Shown piece after piece: positions 62,452 through 64,000 of a DNA stretch of 64,000 nucleotides. Numbering within the stretch: the first letter of the stretch is position 1; each line of letters starts with the position of its first letter. The stretch spans positions 1 through 64,000 of the forward strand of contig NZ_NHPP01000005.1 of the NCBI RefSeq assembly GCF_002838835.1. The letters run 5' to 3'. The notes under the pieces are model-generated. The model ran no database searches and was not told where the DNA came from. It saw only the letters and a program-made list of their open reading frames with translations. The position numbers and the translations under genes were made by a program. The stretch is from Siphonobacter sp. SORGH_AS_0500. Lineage in GTDB: Bacteria; Bacteroidota; Bacteroidia; Cytophagales; Spirosomataceae.

Positions 62452-64000
62452 ATGATTTTACGTTTGCAGTGGCTTTCATTCGTTCTGTTCATGCTGATCG
62501 GCTGTCTGGAACCAACGTTAGCCAGTACTCCCCCGAGAAAAGAACCTAATTCAGCTTACCTGTTTGTCTATTTCATTGGAAAAGGAAACAATCAGGAAGC
62601 CATTCGTTTTGCGGTTAGCAAAGATGGTTATAACTACAAAGCTTTAAATTATAATCAACCCGTCATTGCTTCGGAGGCGATTAGTGCAACGGGCGGTGTG
62701 CGGGATCCGCACATTCTTCGCTCGGAAGATGGCCAGTCCTTTTACATGGTGGCAACGGATATGCACACCGTTAAATACGGCTGGGGGCCGAATCACGGCA
62801 TGGTATTACTCAAGTCAAAGGATTTGGTAAACTGGGAATCCAGCAAAATTGACATAACCAAAACTTACCCCGAGTTTAAAGACGTAAATCGCGTTTGGGC
62901 ACCCCAAACCATTTACGACCCTGTTGCGAAAAAATACATGATCTACTGGTCCATGCGTTTTGGTCAGGATGCGGATAAGGTCTACTATGCCTACGCTAAT
63001 GCCGATTTTACGGCTTTAGAAAGTGCCCCTAAGTTACTCTTTACCAACCCACAGGGCGGTCCTGCATTGATGCCGACATTATTAATAAAGATGGCGTGTA
63101 TCATTTGTTTTATAAAACGGAAGGCAATGGGAACGGAATCAAGCAGTCTACAGCGAAGAATTTAACGGGCCCTTACACCCAGCATGACGAGTATTTGCAG
63201 CAGACCAAAGATCCCGTTGAAGGCTCGGGCGTTTTCAAGCTTAATAATTCGGATTCGTACATTTTGATGTACGATGTTTATACGAAGGGTCGCTACGAGT
63301 TTACGACAAGTAAGGATCTGAAGAAATTCACGAAGGTCGATCATGAAATTTCGATGAATTTTCTGCCTCGCCACGGTACGGTTCTTCCCATTACCAATGC
63401 TGAGTATCAGGCATTGACTCAGAAATGGCCCTTAGCCAACAACCCCGTTCTGGGTGGTTATTACGCTGATCCTGAGATCTTATACGCTGAGAAAACGGGT
63501 AAGTTCTACCTGTATCCCACTAGTGATGGTTATCATTCCTGGTCAGGAACTTCTTTCAAAGTATTTTCTTCGGATAACCTCGTCAACTGGCATGATGAAG
63601 GCGTCATTCTGGATTTGCCCAAGCAAACTACCTGGGCCAACCGTAACGCCTGGGCACCGTGTATTGTAGAGAAAAAGATTAACGGCAAGTATAAGTACTT
63701 CTATTTTTATTCAGGAGCCCAGAAAATCGGATTAGCTACGGCGGACGAGCCCACGGGTCCTTTCACAGATTTCGGGAAACCATTTATTGATAAACATCCT
63801 GAAGGGGTAAATGGGGGTCAGGAGATTGATCCAGATGTATTCACTGATCCACAAACCAACAAGAGTTACTTATACTGGGGAAATGGGTATATGGCCGTTG
63901 CTGAGCTTAGCGATGATCTGCTTTCGATTAAGCCCGAAACTCAGAAAGTTATTACCCCTGACCCTACCTTCCGGGAAGGCACCTATGTCGTGTATCGGAA
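62452..64000 (+). CDS. Two-domain GH43 glycosidase (frameshifted, runs off window)
   Basis: The protein has an N-terminal signal (LQWLSFVLFMLIGCLEP, possibly a lipoprotein Cys) and a first five-bladed GH43 domain with GGVRDPHILRSEDGQSFYM and VWAPQTIYDPVAKKYMIYWS. A missing base near 63065 shifts the frame: the other frame reads IDADIINKDGVYHLFYKTEG and continues open to the window end. A second GH43 domain starts with NPVLGGYYADPEILY and includes RNAWAPCIVEKKINGKYKYF and DPDVFTDPQTNKSYLYWGNG. GH43 enzymes cleave arabinose or xylose linkages in arabinan and xylan. The first domain's general acid is before, and its pKa-modulating region at, the break. It is the probable target of the adjacent HTCS. 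Confidence 0.85.

Noticed and set aside
1..64000. CRISPR array, tRNA, rRNA, transposase or phage genes
   Set aside because: I looked for regular spaced repeats, cloverleaf-like sequence and typical transposase motifs and saw none.

Overview
The window looks like a Bacteroidota chromosome segment, most likely Cytophagales and plausibly Spirosomaceae. The evidence is several TonB-dependent receptors with CarboxypepD_reg-type N-termini, a hybrid two-component sensor of the type that controls polysaccharide loci, Oar-like and OMP_b-brl-type outer membrane proteins, weak Shine-Dalgarno sequences and moderate GC content. I see no rRNA, tRNA, CRISPR array, insertion sequence with a transposase, or phage module.

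Layout. 0-1.6 kb: start of a CobW/G3E GTPase behind two TGCAAC-N3-GTTGCA palindromes, a DinB-like protein and a small zinc-finger protein. 1.6-19.2 kb: an alpha-glucan/trehalose block with a GH15 enzyme, a GHL6-like glycosidase, two DUF421 membrane proteins, a GH13 alpha-glucosidase, TreZ, GlgX, a second TreZ and a TreY-MalQ fusion; together these can debranch glycogen and convert it to trehalose. 19.2-21.6 kb: a repeat-rich, partly AT-rich island with truncated genes and two small coiled-coil proteins. 21.6-36.7 kb: an MFS transporter, DUF486, and a divergent cobalamin/cobalt locus. Two back-to-back cobalamin riboswitches drive, on one side, a NicO-like transporter plus BtuB-like receptor and, on the other, a receptor, a PepSY protein, CbiA/CobB and a ferredoxin-CobN fusion. 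37-45.8 kb: an Oar-like receptor, SDR enzyme, regulators and a Bcr/CflA-type exporter.

45.8-52.3 kb holds the most interesting system: a minus-strand cluster DUF427 - disulfide oxidoreductase - ABC ATPase - permease/binding protein - EgtB - EgtD. It combines ergothioneine biosynthesis enzymes with an OpuB-type (EgtUV-like) transporter whose binding domain is circularly permuted. 52.5-54.7 kb: a close Tet(X)-type monooxygenase with a divergent AraC regulator. 54.7-57.2 kb: an outer membrane receptor. 57.2-58 kb: a hairpin cluster and a 36-residue membrane peptide. 58-64 kb: a hybrid two-component regulator divergent from a two-domain GH43 protein that runs off the end.

At least nine sites break otherwise well conserved genes, and every one is explained by missing bases. 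I treat these as probable sequence errors or recent single-base deletions and annotate the genes full length, with the break stated. Several short dispersed hairpin repeats occupy the larger intergenic gaps.
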